Of a stretch of 64,000 nucleotides of DNA, positions 63,249 through 64,000 are shown one piece after another. Below the pieces are notes generated by a model. The model was given only the letters and a program-made list of their open reading frames with translations. It made no database searches and was not told the origin of the DNA. Position numbers and translations under genes: made by a program. Source of the stretch: Alphaproteobacteria bacterium (GTDB lineage Bacteria; Pseudomonadota; Alphaproteobacteria; TMED109); NCBI GenBank assembly GCA_022825235.1, contig JAJDYI010000026.1:1-64000 (forward strand), given 5' to 3'. The number at the start of each line of letters is the position of its first letter. The stretch's first letter is position 1.

Positions 63249-64000
63249 ATGGCCATCGACGTCGTCGTTCCCGCCCTGGGTGAATCGATCAGCGAAGCCA
63301 CGGTCCTGAACTGGCGCAAGAACCCGGGCGATCCGGTGGCCCGGAACGAGATCCTGGTCGAACTCGAAACCGACAAGGTGACGGTAGAGGTGGAGGCGCC
63401 GGAAGACGGCGTCCTGCTCGAGATCTCGGCCGGTGACGGCGACGACGTGGAGGTGGGCGCGGTGATCGCCCGGATCAGCGCGGCGGACGCATCACCGGGC
63501 AAGTCGCCGGAGACCGCTGTGTTGGCCGTCCCGCAGCCAGCAGCCCCCGCCGCAGCGGCCGCCGACTCCGAACTGGAAGTGGCCACCGAAGCACCGGTCC
63601 CCGATGATTCCGGGGACGATCCGGCCGCGGCCGCCACCCTGGACCGCCCGGACCCGTCCGGGCCCGCCGGGGACCAGGCTCGCACCGAGGATCCCGCTCC
63701 GCCCGCGGCGGCCGAAGGACCGGCACCGGAGCCGTCGCCGCCACTTCCGGACCCGGCGCAGGTGCGCCGCAGCGGTCAGGGCGACCGCATCACCGCCGAC
63801 GATCTCAGGGAGTTCCTGGGCGCTCCGGATCGGCCCCTGTCCCCGGCGGCGCGCCGGGCGGCGCGCGAGCATGCGGTCGATCCCGCCGCCATCACGCCGA
63901 CGGGTCCAGGCGGGCGGATCCTGAAGGCTGACGTGTTGGCAGCGGCCGGCGACGCGCCCGCCCCCGGTCCACTCCCCGGGGCGGAGCCGGTGCCCGCGCC
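63249..64000 (+). CDS. sucB: 2-oxoglutarate dehydrogenase E2 component (3' truncated)
   Basis: The first 250 residues of dihydrolipoyl succinyltransferase; the right edge of the window cuts the gene. The lipoyl domain (about 1-75) carries the lipoylated Lys in ELETDKVTVEVEAP (about residue 43). A long Ala/Pro/acidic linker follows (about 78-190). The peripheral-subunit-binding domain is LSPAARRAAREHAVDP, then ITPTGPGGRILKADVL (about 197-232). The catalytic domain is beyond the window. It lies 12 bases after sucA and belongs to the same operon. The linker is longer than in E. coli SucB. Confidence 0.96.
   Translation, partial: MAIDVVVPALGESISEATVLNWRKNPGDPVARNEILVELETDKVTVEVEAPEDGVLLEISAGDGDDVEVGAVIARISAADASPGKSPETAVLAVPQPAAPAAAAADSELEVATEAPVPDDSGDDPAAAATLDRPDPSGPAGDQARTEDPAPPAAAEGPAPEPSPPLPDPAQVRRSGQGDRITADDLREFLGAPDRPLSPAARRAAREHAVDPAAITPTGPGGRILKADVLAAAGDAPAPGPLPGAEPVPA

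Overview
The window reads as one contig of a GC-rich alphaproteobacterial chromosome, most likely Rhodospirillales in the broad sense. The evidence is gene content and order: dnaX-ybaB-recR, a freestanding chorismate mutase followed by prephenate dehydrogenase and a DUF2125 protein, a Suv3-type helicase, rpe-heparinase II/III and purH, an NDUFS4-like complex I accessory subunit, and mdh-sucCDAB. Lineage is inferred from this, not from an rRNA gene; none is present. Both ends cut genes: dnaX at the left and sucB at the right.

Layout. 0-5 kb: replication and repair genes (dnaX end, ybaB, recR, rmuC, recA) with bioY and a deleted short-chain dehydrogenase remnant. 5-20 kb: an epoxide-hydrolase-like protein and a haloacid dehalogenase, the aromatic amino acid pair, a sugar-acid dehydrogenase, the helicase, msrA with an FAA hydrolase, an SSS-family sodium symporter followed by a small membrane protein and a TPR protein, and an ABC1/UbiB kinase-like protein. 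21-31 kb: an accessory region, patchy and in places clearly AT-richer. It holds a divergent MT-A70 methyltransferase/HNH nuclease pair, a tRNA-Val with a palindromic repeat cluster behind it, a secreted SGNH hydrolase, an enolase-superfamily enzyme, a frameshifted monooxygenase remnant, a ClpP-like protease module with its own terminator, and a GST/VOC pair. 31-43 kb: housekeeping (rpe, purH, cysQ-like, amidase, UbiH-like hydroxylase) and a tightly coupled cluster of CnoX, LON-domain, Trm112-like, DUF971 and methyltransferase genes. 43-57 kb: ergothioneine genes in two places (egtD; egtC-egtB), a Mug-type glycosylase, an arsR-arsC-aqpS arsenic operon, pterin dehydratase, two EamA exporters, moaB, a lytic transglycosylase, succinyl-CoA:3-ketoacid transferase, and tRNAs for Gly, Arg and Pro. 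57-64 kb: the TCA operon mdh-sucC-sucD-sucA-sucB.

How genes work together. Many neighbours are translationally coupled by ATGA, GTGA or TGATG overlaps (dnaX/ybaB, CM/tyrA, msrA/FAH, GST/VOC, rpe/heparinase, cysQ/purH, LON/Trm112/DUF971/methyltransferase, egtC/egtB, mdh/sucC/sucD). The TCA block converts 2-oxoglutarate to succinate and oxidises malate; the CoA transferase exchanges CoA between succinyl-CoA and ketoacids; EgtB, EgtC and EgtD would supply most of the ergothioneine pathway. The least understood parts are the 21-23 kb restriction-modification-like pair, the repeats next to tRNA-Val, and the ClpP-like module at 28-29 kb.
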